11,711 bases of DNA from CAZEAN01 sp964510225 (GCA_964510225.1 CAZEAN010000163.1:1-11711); one strand, 5' to 3'. Counted from the stretch's first letter, positions 1-6,769 are shown. Notes: generated by a model not told the origin, from the letters alone. A program made the numbers and translations.

Positions 1-433
1 TGACGTAGCTAAGGAACACGTACTCGTGGTCCGTTGGGTCCCCCGAATTCCTAGGCGGGTGAGGCTCCGCAACCACTTCACGTGCGTTACACCATGATTT
101 CCCGGCGCGCCCGCAAGCTCCTCGTTCGAGTCCGTGAGCTGCTGCACTCTACAGATCCGCTGGTCACATGGCGAGTACCGGGCTCGATAACAGCGGGTAT
201 CGACAGAGCGTTCGCTCGTGGGGACCCTCGATCGCTGAGTTGGTCTTAGGACGTGTGTCGGGTCATACGGCCGTCTCGCCTCCCCACTTGGCACTGCGGC
301 GGATCCGGACCACTGGGGCTCAGATAGCATCAAGTTCTCCCTCAGCACTCCGGTCCGCTGAACATGGTCGCGAGTGGGCGAGATCTGAATAATTGTCATG
401 TATCATCGAAATGTTCTAGAGGAGGATACGCGG
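1..433. other. Left-edge stretch without a convincing gene
   Basis: I see no gene with a ribosome binding site or a recognisable protein here. A frame open from base 2 to a stop at 95-97 could be the last 31 codons of a gene starting outside the window, but the Arg/Val-rich translation is not recognisable. A 74-codon ORF at 168-392 has no Shine-Dalgarno sequence and an atypical Ser/Arg-rich composition, so I treat it as chance. The region presumably carries the promoter of the gene starting at 434, but no clear -35/-10 pair stands out. Confidence 0.5.
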
Positions 434-760
434 ATGAGCGTGAGATCAAACGCCCATACAAGGCGAGAAGGGCGGAAGTTTATGGCGGAAGTCGATCCGC
501 AGGATCTACTGCCGGGCGACCTGAGAGCGAAGTGGGCTGTGATCCCGAGATTCGAACTCTATCAGGTATTCGTCTCAGCATTCCTACTGGGGGCTGGAAC
601 CATGGCCTCGCTAGTCGGCAACACAGTCGGCCCCGCATACTTATGCTACGGTTTTCCGCTTGCTCTGATCCTTTGTTTCTTGATGGCTAGTTTTCTCAGG
701 AGGTTCTCCGATCGTTTGCTTCGAGAACTTGGAGAGAACAGGGCGAGCCGCAACGCCTAG
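434..760 (+). CDS. Small two-helix membrane protein, hypothetical
   Basis: The product is a predicted 108-residue protein of unknown function, and I do not recognise the family. The N-terminal ~40 residues are polar and basic (several Arg/Lys in the first 15). Two hydrophobic segments follow at about residues 42-60 and 68-87, joined by a short Gly/Asn loop. A basic amphipathic tail (FLRRFSDRLLRELGENR) comes next and probably lies on the cytoplasmic face. I chose ATG 434 because GGAGG at 421-425 sits 8 nt upstream; an in-frame ATG at 398 would add 12 residues but lacks such a site. The gene stands alone: the next gene starts 140 bp downstream and also encodes a small membrane protein. Both are read on the + strand and could be co-transcribed, but nothing shows that directly. 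Confidence 0.6.
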   Translation: MSVRSNAHTRREGRKFMAEVDPQDLLPGDLRAKWAVIPRFELYQVFVSAFLLGAGTMASLVGNTVGPAYLCYGFPLALILCFLMASFLRRFSDRLLRELGENRASRNA

Positions 761-899
761 CCTCGAGTTCCAGCGGATCCAGCCCGACGTAGACGTGCTT
801 TGTTATCGCCAAGCGCTGACCTGGTGGGGGCCGCTGAGTTTATTCGTTGTGCATTAACGTTCAGGACGCGACCACACTCGATAACCAGAGGGGAAGATC

Positions 900-1205
900 A
901 TGGCTTTACAAAACAGATCAGCTCGATTGCTTCCAGCGATATACATCGGGGTTGGATGTTTCGTTGGCTTCGTGGTTGGGTACTTTTTTTCCGTAACACA
1001 GAGTGTTGGTGCCGTGAGAAACGTCACACTCAATTATAGGTACGAATCCTCCCCAAGGAGTTGGTATGGAGATGATGGGTTGGAAGTGGATTCCATTCAA
1101 TTTCACCCCAATTACGTCTTAGTCCAGTCATCGAGTGGAGACACCTCGCTCTTTGCGGTCGAGAGGTTGCAAAGTTTTAGCTACCGACCTCAAGGCTCAG
1201 AGTGA
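900..1205 (+). CDS. Small single-pass membrane protein, hypothetical
   Basis: The product is a predicted 101-residue protein of unknown function. A short basic N-terminus (NRSAR) precedes one hydrophobic segment at about residues 10-32 rich in Gly, Val and Phe (YIGVGCFVGFVVGYFF). It reads as an uncleaved signal anchor. The remaining ~68 residues are polar, rich in Ser, Tyr and Val, with no Cys and no recognisable motif. They would lie outside the cytoplasmic membrane and may form a small beta-rich domain (VDSIQFHPNYVLVQSSSGDTS). The start at ATG 900 is supported by GAGGGG at 888-893, 6 nt upstream. It follows another small membrane protein gene by 140 bp. No family was recognised, and the coding call rests on the ribosome binding site and the plausible membrane topology. 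Confidence 0.6.
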   Translation: MALQNRSARLLPAIYIGVGCFVGFVVGYFFSVTQSVGAVRNVTLNYRYESSPRSWYGDDGLEVDSIQFHPNYVLVQSSSGDTSLFAVERLQSFSYRPQGSE

Positions 1206-1741
1206 TCGTCGCCGGAACAAGACCCCACTGTGCCAGCGGTTGTGCAGAACCAGAGCATGCAGTGCAGTCAGTGCAGTTGCCGTTCAGCTTGTATCCGAGA
1301 TCATTGTCAGCGGCGGCAATCTGGTGTTCGTGGTCGCGGGGTGCTGGAGGCCAAGCCGTGTTGAAGACAGTCGATCATCTAGCCTCCTAGGCGATGTTGA
1401 TGTGCAAAAGTGAAGGTGATCTCCTCCACCAGGCCGAACCGGTCGAGTAGATGGATGAGGAGGGATTCATCGAAACGGTCGACATCAGCGTCCAACTGGA
1501 TCATGTGTTCGGACACTTCACCAAGGTATGGCATGGACGCGATGACCAGCAACTGGGCGAAAGGGATGACGAGTCGCACCCCGACCGGAGCGAATTCCCA
1601 GATTACCTGACAACAGTCGGCAGATTTCACTTAACCTTGTGCGACATTGGGCCTGGCCGCAATGGTGCTAACTCGGGTATCAGTATTTGAATGCTCGGCG
1701 GGGTTCGCTGAGCTTTGGTTCATTGAGTGACGGAGGTCGAA
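1206..1741. other. Gap with overlapping ORFs on both strands, possible gene remnant
   Basis: No gene can be assigned with confidence in these 536 bases. The - strand holds an 83-codon ORF (1630 to 1379) starting with GTG. Its composition is protein-like: hydrophobic stretches such as VGVRLVIPFAQLLVIASMPYL, then an acidic segment DADVDRFDESLLIHLLDRFGL. Its codons favour C at the third position. The + strand carries a 79-codon ORF (1451-1690) over the same bases with a polar Asp/Glu-rich product. Neither start has a Shine-Dalgarno sequence and neither product is recognised. The pattern fits a decayed gene, possibly on the - strand, or chance. At 1254-1280 there is a short cluster of GCAGT-type repeats. 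Confidence 0.35.
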
Positions 1742-2050
1742 ATGGGAGAGGTCTTCGATTATCGCGTGTGTACGGCTCAGCATGGTCGCGTCACCTTCGT
1801 CGACGGCACCTGGCAGGGGCAGCGACCGCTAGACGCCGACCGACAAGAAGAGTCACTGGCAACATGTCCCGAGGTCTGGCAGTATCTCCAACAGGCGGGT
1901 TCGGAGGGATGGGAGCTTGTCTCGGCGGTGACCCGCTTCCATGTCAAACGCGAGGGAGCGAGTTTCCTCGACGTCCTCATCGGGGACGGTGATCCGGCTG
2001 CCGAGTACCTCTTCTATGACACGCTATACTTGAAAAGAAAGCAGCCTTGA
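1742..2050 (+). CDS. DUF4177-like small protein
   Basis: The product is a predicted 102-residue soluble protein. What I see is an N-terminal beta strand (FDYRVCTA), a central helix (CPEVWQYLQQAGSEGWELVSAV, residues 42-63) containing the Gly-Trp-Glu-Leu-Val core, and a C-terminal strand ending LYLKRK (95-100). This 'YxV ... Lxx-GxEGWELVSV ... LYLKR' layout is what I know from DUF4177 (Pfam) proteins, which are about 50-90 residues long and of unknown molecular role. The match is by eye. The start is ATG 1742, with GGAGG at 1732-1736 five nt upstream. A GTG at 1727 in the same frame would overlap that ribosome binding site and is less likely. No signal peptide or membrane segment is visible. 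An inverted repeat begins at the stop codon. The gene is flanked by gaps of several hundred bases, so it appears monocistronic. Confidence 0.7.
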   Translation: MGEVFDYRVCTAQHGRVTFVDGTWQGQRPLDADRQEESLATCPEVWQYLQQAGSEGWELVSAVTRFHVKREGASFLDVLIGDGDPAAEYLFYDTLYLKRKQP

Positions 2051-2102
2051 GAATCGAGCAGGGCCGTCGACTGGCGTCTCCCCTGGAGCTGTCGACGATT
2101 CT
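2050..2102 (+). terminator. Possible stem-loop after the DUF4177-like gene
   Basis: AGAATCG at 2050-2056 pairs with CGATTCT at 2096-2102, and GTCGAC at 2066-2071 can pair with GTCGAC at 2091-2096. The left arm has a 9-nt bulge and no T tract follows, so this is a weak candidate terminator or mRNA 3'-end structure. It overlaps the last base of the stop codon. Confidence 0.3.
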
Positions 2103-2143
2103 ATAGGAGGTTGATGATACCTTGTCATGAATCTGGATTGTGC

Positions 2144-2169
2144 GGGATTGGAGTCGATCGAAGCTCAAG
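2144..2169 (+). repeat. 26-bp intergenic direct repeat, copy 1
   Basis: This 26-bp element beginning GGGATTGGAGTCGA matches 2919-2944 at 25 of 26 positions; the only difference is T versus C at the 15th base. It lies in the gap upstream of the orphan gene at 2309. About 57 bp further on, similarity to the second copy appears to resume at CCCGCCGC (2227 onward) and ends near GTTAAGA (2279-2285). Confidence 0.7.
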
Positions 2170-2308
2170 ACGGTCAGGATCACCGTAGGCTGAACGGAGG
2201 TTAACCTGGACCTGCAACGATTACATCCCGCCGCGCAGATTCCTGCTAACATAAGTCTCACTCTCGTCGGTCGGGCCTGTTAAGAATTCGTGTGAGGTCG
2301 CTTTAGCG

Positions 2309-2869
2309 ATGTGCCTATTTCCACCAAGTAATGATCCAATTCGAGATGCTGCAGACACAGCCGCGTGGCTCGACGAGCACGCGGCTTTGGTACACCAGTG
2401 GTACGATTTTTCTCCGGGGCATCGTACTCAGCAAGTGCTACACTTGATCACGTTCGGGGCTCATATCGACCCCGATTTCGGACGTAATTATGTTCGGGTC
2501 GGTGAGAAGCTCACCCCCTCTCGGCGTCGGAAGATTGCTCAGCGGGATAAGAAGGTAAGTTTATTGGCGAACGAGACCACAGAACGGCTCCTTGCCCAAG
2601 TGTCACCGGCCCTCATCCAACAAGACCTCCACAACCGGCAGTCTTTTAGGGCCGTTGCCCTCTCGACCTCCCCGGAAGACCTTCGAGAGATCCTATCGGA
2701 GGCGTTCTCCTTCGGGGACCTTAGTTTTGGGTGTCTCGACGGCGGGTATGTTGAGGAGATTGACGACGAGACCATCCTGTTCACCTGGGAAGAGGCCATC
2801 GAATGCGAAGGCGGTGTCACGAGTCGCTACTGGTTTGCAGAGCTATACGGCGGTGACACTTCCCCGTGA
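2309..2869 (+). CDS. Hypothetical soluble protein of 186 residues
   Basis: I do not recognise this protein. It has no signal peptide or membrane segment and is presumably cytoplasmic. The N-terminal third is mixed and aromatic-rich (AAWLDEHAALVHQWYDFSPGHRTQQVLHLITFG). The middle has a basic patch (TPSRRRKIAQRDKK, about 88-101), and the C-terminal third is acidic (GYVEEIDDETILFTWEEAIECEGG). A single reading frame without interruption and ordinary amino-acid use support coding. The ATG at 2309 is the first in frame. Its ribosome binding site is weak (GAGG at 2294-2297, 11 nt upstream), so the start is less certain than elsewhere. The gap upstream and the gap downstream each carry one copy of a 26-bp repeat. 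Confidence 0.6.
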   Translation: MCLFPPSNDPIRDAADTAAWLDEHAALVHQWYDFSPGHRTQQVLHLITFGAHIDPDFGRNYVRVGEKLTPSRRRKIAQRDKKVSLLANETTERLLAQVSPALIQQDLHNRQSFRAVALSTSPEDLREILSEAFSFGDLSFGCLDGGYVEEIDDETILFTWEEAIECEGGVTSRYWFAELYGGDTSP

Positions 2870-2918
2870 GCGGTCGGCGATACTGCAACACTTTAGTATC
2901 ACGAATCGGTAAGAAACT

Positions 2919-2944
2919 GGGATTGGAGTCGACCGAAGCTCAAG
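2919..2944 (+). repeat. 26-bp intergenic direct repeat, copy 2
   Basis: This is the second copy of the element at 2144-2169, with one mismatch. Here the following CCCGCCGCC and a diverged tract ending in GTTAAGA (3000-3006) come directly after the core. Copy 1 has about 57 extra bases at the same point. It lies between the stop of the 2309 gene and the membrane protein gene at 3083. Confidence 0.7.
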
Positions 2945-3082
2945 CCCGCCGCCGTGGACATCTCAGGAGTCATCGGACTTACTCGCGGCAGGTTGGACCG
3001 TTAAGATTGGTTGCTGGCACTGGAAGGGAAGTTAGTTGAATCTGCAGCAATTGAGTCAGGGGTAATAGTGGGAGTCGGTGCG

Positions 3083-3619
3083 ATGACTCGACCTCGACTG
3101 GCGATCCGTGACTTGATGGTCGGGATCCTCCTGATCGGAGCGAATTGTGTGGCACTCCGTTGGCTGACCACGCCGACCCCGATCGCCACAGTCGTCTTGG
3201 TCGTGCTACTTCCGATCAACCTGCTCCTGACCGGGCTAGTGAGGATTGGTTATTGCTTGGCTCGCCGGCGCAGCTGTGGGCCGTTTGCCATCGGTCTGCA
3301 ACTACTGGGGTGGCCGGTGACATTCGCTTTGGGTACGGCGACGTTACACGGTCTCGTGGGTTCCGGCGGCGAGTGGCTGCATCGTTACTTTGACGTCGCC
3401 CGAGTGCCAGCGGTTGGCTTCGTGAGAGGGATTGGCCTGGGATCGTTCCTCACTGCGCCTCCGGGATCATGGGGTTCGGTTGCCGCCGATACCTCGTTCT
3501 TCCTCATTGTATTGGGCTTACCGTTGTCCGCCTTCTGTGTTCTTGGGAGTTTTGCGATCCGAGCCACGGTCCGACTGCTTCATCACCCCCGAGAGTCCAG
3601 CGACGTCGTCTCCTCGTGA
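3083..3619 (+). CDS. Four-helix integral membrane protein, hypothetical
   Basis: The product is a predicted 178-residue inner-membrane protein of unknown function. Hydrophobic segments lie at about residues 9-27, 34-60, 67-91 and 137-160. A basic loop (RRRSC) follows the second, and a polar, His-containing tail (LLHHPRESSD) ends the protein. The opening TRPRLAIRDLMVGILLIGANCVAL resembles the 'F-T-IRDLM-hydrophobic' N-terminus that I recall from many small uncharacterised planctomycete membrane proteins; this is recall, not a search result. I chose ATG 3083 because GGGAG at 3070-3074 lies 8 nt upstream and the IRDLM motif then follows directly. A TTG at 3011 in the same frame would add 24 residues without a ribosome binding site. 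It converges on polX, whose stop lies 41 bp away. Confidence 0.65.
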   Translation: MTRPRLAIRDLMVGILLIGANCVALRWLTTPTPIATVVLVVLLPINLLLTGLVRIGYCLARRRSCGPFAIGLQLLGWPVTFALGTATLHGLVGSGGEWLHRYFDVARVPAVGFVRGIGLGSFLTAPPGSWGSVAADTSFFLIVLGLPLSAFCVLGSFAIRATVRLLHHPRESSDVVSS

Positions 3620-3632
3620 ACTCTTAAGAGTT
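3619..3632. repeat. Perfect 14-bp palindrome at convergent gene ends
   Basis: AACTCTTAAGAGTT is its own reverse complement. It starts at the last base of the membrane protein's stop codon and lies 29 bp from the polX stop. With no loop it is a poor intrinsic terminator; it could be chance or a protein-binding site. Confidence 0.4.
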
Positions 3633-3660
3633 AGGGCTGGCGTAGGTTGGTGATGGGAAT

Positions 3661-5391
3661 TCAGTTCGTACCCCGATGATTCAGCAGGAAGTCTGAAACG
3701 TCTTCAAGACTTCGCGTGTTGACGATATCAGGAGCTGCGAGGCCGGCGCGTCGGGCGACGCCGATTCCATAATAAAGGTCGTCGAATCCAGAAGTTGCAT
3801 GGGCGTCAGGGTTGATCACAAGAGGGACACCAGCCTGGTGAGCGAGCCGAGCATGTCGGTCGTCGAGGTCAAGGCGGTGCGGGTTCGCGTTGATCTCGAT
3901 CATCGTTCTTGACTCAGCCGCTGCTTCGATGACGGCCTTCATGTCGATTTCATAGGCATCCCTCTTCAACAAGAGTCGCCCTGTGGGGTGGCCGAGCATG
4001 GTTACCGAGGGATGCTGGATAGCCTTGATCACACGTTCCGTCATCGCGGAGAGGGATTGGCCGAAGGCCGAATGAACGCTGGCGACCACATAGTCGAAGC
4101 CATCGAGTATTTCGTCGGGATAATCGAGCGAGCCGTCGGGCAGGATGTCGGATTCGATCCCCTTGAAGATCCTGAAATGCGGACCCACCCGTTCGTTGAG
4201 CTCGTCGATGGTATCCCACTGCGCACGGACGCGATCAATACTCAAGCCGCCAGCGTAGGCTGCCGATCGAGAATGGTCCGCGATTCCGAGGTAGGCAAGA
4301 CCTCGGGAGGCTGCCTCCGTGGCCATCTCCTCGAGTGTGTTGCCACCGTCGCTCCAATCGGTGTGGCAATGGAAGGTCCCTTTGAGGTCACTGAGTTGGA
4401 TGAGCGTCGGGAGTCCTCCCGCCTCGGCCGCTGTAATCTCTCGGTCGTCTTCACGGAGTTCCGGTGGAATCTCTGAGAGCCCGAGCGCTCGATACAGATC
4501 GGCCTCGGTCGCGATCGACTCCGGGGCCCCAGGACCTTCGAGGCCATAGTCATTAAGGGTAAAACCACGATCCCGCGCGCGTCGTCGCAACGTCATATTG
4601 TGGGAAGTGGAGCCGGTGAAGTGGACGAAGGCCGCTGCAAAGCAGTCGGGGGTCACCCCTCGGATGTCAGCTTGGACGCGATCGAAGAGGTGGAGTCTGA
4701 GGAGTGTTGAGCCACTGGCGATCACCTTTCCGAGATCCTGCTGAGCATACAGTCGACCAATGACGAGGGCAGGGTCAGGCGCAGCGAAAAGAAGATCGAG
4801 GTCACCGATGGTCTCCGCACGACGACGGAGGCTGCCCGCTACTTCCACCTGAACGACGCCGAGGTCTGATCGGATCACTTCAAGGAGCGGTTGAACTAAT
4901 CGAAGCGCAGTGCTCTGTAAAATCCGATCACCAGTTGAATCGATGAACTTAATTCCTTCCAAGATTTTTTGCTCCGACTTTGGCCCAAAGCCTTTGAGGG
5001 GAGCGATCAGGTGTGCTTCGGCAGCGGCTCGGAGTTGATCGAGGCTGGTGATTTTGAGTTCGTCGTGGAGGAACTTGAGCTTCTGAGGTCCGAGTCCTGG
5101 AATCCGGAGCAGAGAGATTAGGCCGCGGGGCGTCTCGGCGCGAATAGCTTCGAGCTTCGGCAGTGTTCCTGAATGGAGGATCTCTTCGATTTTGAGCGCG
5201 ATCGCCTTGCCGATCCCGGGAATTTCGGTGAGCCGTCCTGCTTCGGAAAGCTCACTGAGGTCCTCGGAAAGATCGCGGAGTGACTCAGCGGCCTTGTGAT
5301 AAGCCCGAGTCCGGAAGGCTCGCTCCCCCTGAAGCTCCAGGAGCGTTCCTAACTCTTCGAGCATCGCCGCCACTTGTTTTGCATTCAACAA
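3661..5391 (-). CDS. polX: Family X DNA polymerase with PHP domain (PolX)
   Basis: This is bacterial PolX, a gap-filling DNA polymerase of base-excision-type repair with a C-terminal PHP phosphoesterase that gives metal-dependent 3'-5' exonuclease activity. It is 576 residues long, matching the roughly 570 of Bacillus PolX. An N-terminal helical region holds helix-hairpin-helix motifs at about 56-70 (IPGIGKAIALKIEEI) and 97-108 (IPGLGPQKLKFL). In the polymerase part, GSLRRR (186-191) is followed by the metal-binding pair D197-x-D199, and D242 (VQADIRG) is the likely third carboxylate. PHP metal ligands are visible: H341-x-H343, D349, H373, E413, H440, H468, and D529-x-H531. All appear intact, so the enzyme should be active in both parts. 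The start is TTG at 5391 or, more likely, the next TTG at 5388, with AAGGAGG 5-8 nt upstream. The gene is monocistronic, convergent with the membrane protein gene and divergent from the PEP-CTERM gene. Confidence 0.95.
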   Translation of the reverse strand: MLNAKQVAAMLEELGTLLELQGERAFRTRAYHKAAESLRDLSEDLSELSEAGRLTEIPGIGKAIALKIEEILHSGTLPKLEAIRAETPRGLISLLRIPGLGPQKLKFLHDELKITSLDQLRAAAEAHLIAPLKGFGPKSEQKILEGIKFIDSTGDRILQSTALRLVQPLLEVIRSDLGVVQVEVAGSLRRRAETIGDLDLLFAAPDPALVIGRLYAQQDLGKVIASGSTLLRLHLFDRVQADIRGVTPDCFAAAFVHFTGSTSHNMTLRRRARDRGFTLNDYGLEGPGAPESIATEADLYRALGLSEIPPELREDDREITAAEAGGLPTLIQLSDLKGTFHCHTDWSDGGNTLEEMATEAASRGLAYLGIADHSRSAAYAGGLSIDRVRAQWDTIDELNERVGPHFRIFKGIESDILPDGSLDYPDEILDGFDYVVASVHSAFGQSLSAMTERVIKAIQHPSVTMLGHPTGRLLLKRDAYEIDMKAVIEAAAESRTMIEINANPHRLDLDDRHARLAHQAGVPLVINPDAHATSGFDDLYYGIGVARRAGLAAPDIVNTRSLEDVSDFLLNHRGTN

Positions 5392-5431
5392 TTTTACCTC
5401 CTTGAATCAAGGTCGCTCGGGTTCGTCTGCC

Positions 5432-5474
5432 CTGGGTCGTTCTTTATCCAATCCACTGGGTCTTTTTTTATCCA
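5432..5474. repeat. Two tandem 19-bp repeats upstream of polX
   Basis: CTGGGTCGTTCTTTATCCA (5432-5450) and CTGGGTCTTTTTTTATCCA (5456-5474) match at 17 of 19 positions, with a 24-bp period. They lie 41-83 bp upstream of the polX start, where a regulator-binding site would act. Read on the - strand, each contains TGGATAAA. Confidence 0.6.
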
Positions 5475-5589
5475 TTGCCTATGACCCATCCTTACTGTTG
5501 CTGGCGGTAGCCTTCTAGCGAAGCTGCCAATCGTTTGAATCTTAGGTTGACAGTGATTTGTCGTCCCGTTACTTTCCCCCTCGTCATCG

Positions 5590-5634
5590 GACACCCTGTG
5601 TCGTTCCAAGCGTTTTGGAACGATCCACGGTGTC
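5590..5634. promoter_or_regulatory. 45-bp imperfect palindrome in divergent promoter region
   Basis: The core TCGTTCCAA (5601-5609) and TTGGAACGA (5615-5623) form a perfect 9-bp inverted repeat around GCGTT. Outer arms GACACC (5590-5595) and GGTGTC (5629-5634) are also complementary, separated from the core by 5 nt on each side. No gene ends nearby and no T tract follows, so an operator or a structured RNA is more plausible than a terminator. The regulator is unknown. Confidence 0.5.
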
Positions 5635-5911
5635 TCGAAGGACAGTGTGCCGGCTCAGATCTTCGTATTGAGTCGGGCGCTTCACACCCAGTTGCAATCA
5701 CACCGAGAGAACAACGCCCGTCGCGATACAGCGAGATTGAGTGGCACAGAATGTTCTTGAGCGAACTTGGATACTGTCGCCGATCGACTTAATCGTTGGA
5801 AGGCAATGGCGCCTCTTCTTGAAGGGACGGCCCGAGCCGTACAGCGATCCAAGCGGCTACCGCATGGTTGATCGGTCATTTTCCCCTGCGATCGGACCGG
5901 AGGGCTAAACT

Positions 5912-6682
5912 ATGCACCGGATGCGTTACTTCGTCATTACCGTCGGGATGGTCTTGGGGGCGTTGGGCCTGGGTCCTCGTCCGGCTTCTGCCGAACTGCT
6001 CAGACCGAACGCGGAACGAGCTTACCCCGACATCGCTGCCGATATCAACGGATACGTTGATTACAACTACGATGAATCGACGGAGACTGGGGTTTTTACC
6101 CTCGTCAACACCCCCTACTTGATTGCCGGTGGACCGAACGCAAGTTCAGAGTTCAGTGTCAATCCAACGAATAATGGGATCCGTGAACAGCGGCTCGTCC
6201 TGACCCTTGATAAGAATGGGAACATCGTCGAAGACGGTCTCAATTCATATGAAATGATCGGTAAAATTAAAGCGAACGGGAAGGTCTATCAAGATATTCT
6301 CCTCCGAGGGAAGGCTACTGAGTTCGGGTTCTTGGACCTTGATGCTCTGCTGCCGACCCCGACTACTAGCGCCTCCGCTAGTGCAACAGCAACCGGCCTG
6401 GGAGTCGATATCTTTGACCTCGAACTCGAGATTACCCGAGGAAAGCTCTCTGAGTTTTTTGGCGATACCGCTTACTTACGGATCACGCCAGAACTCGAAA
6501 GCACGTTCGCTGGAGTCTTCGATGAGGACTTCTCTGCTCAAAAGGCAACGTCAAACACACGAGCCTATGACGGCGTTGAACCGTTCCCGATTCCGGAACC
6601 GACGGCGATCGCTGTCCTTGTTGTTGGGGCCCTCGGCGTCTTCTACCGACGTCACCTCCGACGACCGCAATCAGATCATTAA
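5912..6682 (+). CDS. PEP-CTERM sorting domain protein, secreted
   Basis: The product is a predicted 256-residue exported surface or exopolysaccharide-associated protein. It has a signal peptide (MHRMRYF, a hydrophobic stretch, then ASA just before E28; cleavage probably after residue 27). The mature domain is Asn/Asp/Thr-rich and beta-like. A Thr/Ser/Ala-rich linker lies at about 148-164 (PTPTTSASASATATGLG). The C-terminal tripartite signal is Pro-Glu-Pro at 228-230 in PIPEP, a hydrophobic helix at about 231-244, and a basic cluster YRRHLRR. In known systems such tails are recognised by the exosortase EpsH/XrtA family. No exosortase is in this window, so it must act from elsewhere. The mature domain is unrecognised. 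ATG 5912 has GGAGGG at 5899-5904, 7 nt upstream. A strong hairpin terminator follows, so the gene appears monocistronic. Confidence 0.88.
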   Translation: MHRMRYFVITVGMVLGALGLGPRPASAELLRPNAERAYPDIAADINGYVDYNYDESTETGVFTLVNTPYLIAGGPNASSEFSVNPTNNGIREQRLVLTLDKNGNIVEDGLNSYEMIGKIKANGKVYQDILLRGKATEFGFLDLDALLPTPTTSASASATATGLGVDIFDLELEITRGKLSEFFGDTAYLRITPELESTFAGVFDEDFSAQKATSNTRAYDGVEPFPIPEPTAIAVLVVGALGVFYRRHLRRPQSDH

Positions 6683-6690
6683 TCATTAGC

Positions 6691-6726
6691 TTTGATCAAA
6701 AACTAGCTAACCCTAGTTGGATCAAA
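6691..6726. repeat. AT-rich stem-loop after the PEP-CTERM gene
   Basis: TTTGATC (6691-6697) pairs with GATCAAA (6720-6726), and AACTAG (6701-6706) pairs with CTAGTT (6713-6718). An internal bulge (AAA versus G) separates the two stems. It begins 9 nt after the stop codon and precedes the main terminator by 10 nt. It may stabilise the mRNA 3' end or assist termination. Confidence 0.5.
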
Positions 6727-6736
6727 CAAATAAGGA

Positions 6737-6769
6737 ACCCTTGGCCTCTCACAATGAGGGGCCAAGGGT
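6737..6769. terminator. Bidirectional intrinsic terminator
   Basis: ACCCTTGGCCTCTC (6737-6750) pairs with GAGGGGCCAAGGGT (6756-6769) along 14 positions with one T-G wobble around loop ACAAT. T-rich sequence follows on both strands: CTCTTGCTTTA on +, and TCCTTATTTGTTT on -. It sits between the convergent PEP-CTERM and sigma factor genes and can end both transcripts. Confidence 0.85.

Larger units (their letters stand above)
5392..5911. other. Divergent intergenic region polX / PEP-CTERM gene
   Basis: These 520 bases should contain the promoters of both flanking genes. They hold a tandem 19-bp repeat and a long imperfect palindrome, listed separately. The palindrome CCTTGAATCAAGG at 5400-5412 overlaps the polX ribosome binding site. 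ORFs at 5535-5792 and 5868-6122 lack ribosome binding sites and protein-like composition, and I discount them. No convincing -35/-10 pair was identified on either strand. Confidence 0.55.

Noticed and set aside
168..690. Overlapping ORFs at 168-392 and 364-690 on the + strand
   Set aside because: They have no ribosome binding site and Ser/Arg-rich translations. The second is a frame-shifted shadow of the membrane protein gene at 434-760, which has a good GGAGG site.
1254..1280. Possible regulatory repeats of GCAGT type
   Set aside because: The units are short and irregular, with no nearby start codon they could control.
3988..4476. 162-codon + strand ORF opposite polX
   Set aside because: It is an antisense shadow of the PHP domain, whose metal-binding motifs are all intact on the - strand.
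5912..6682. PEP-CTERM gene as part of an exosortase/exopolysaccharide locus
   Set aside because: No exosortase, glycosyltransferase or response regulator gene lies in the window. Its neighbours are DNA repair and transcription genes.
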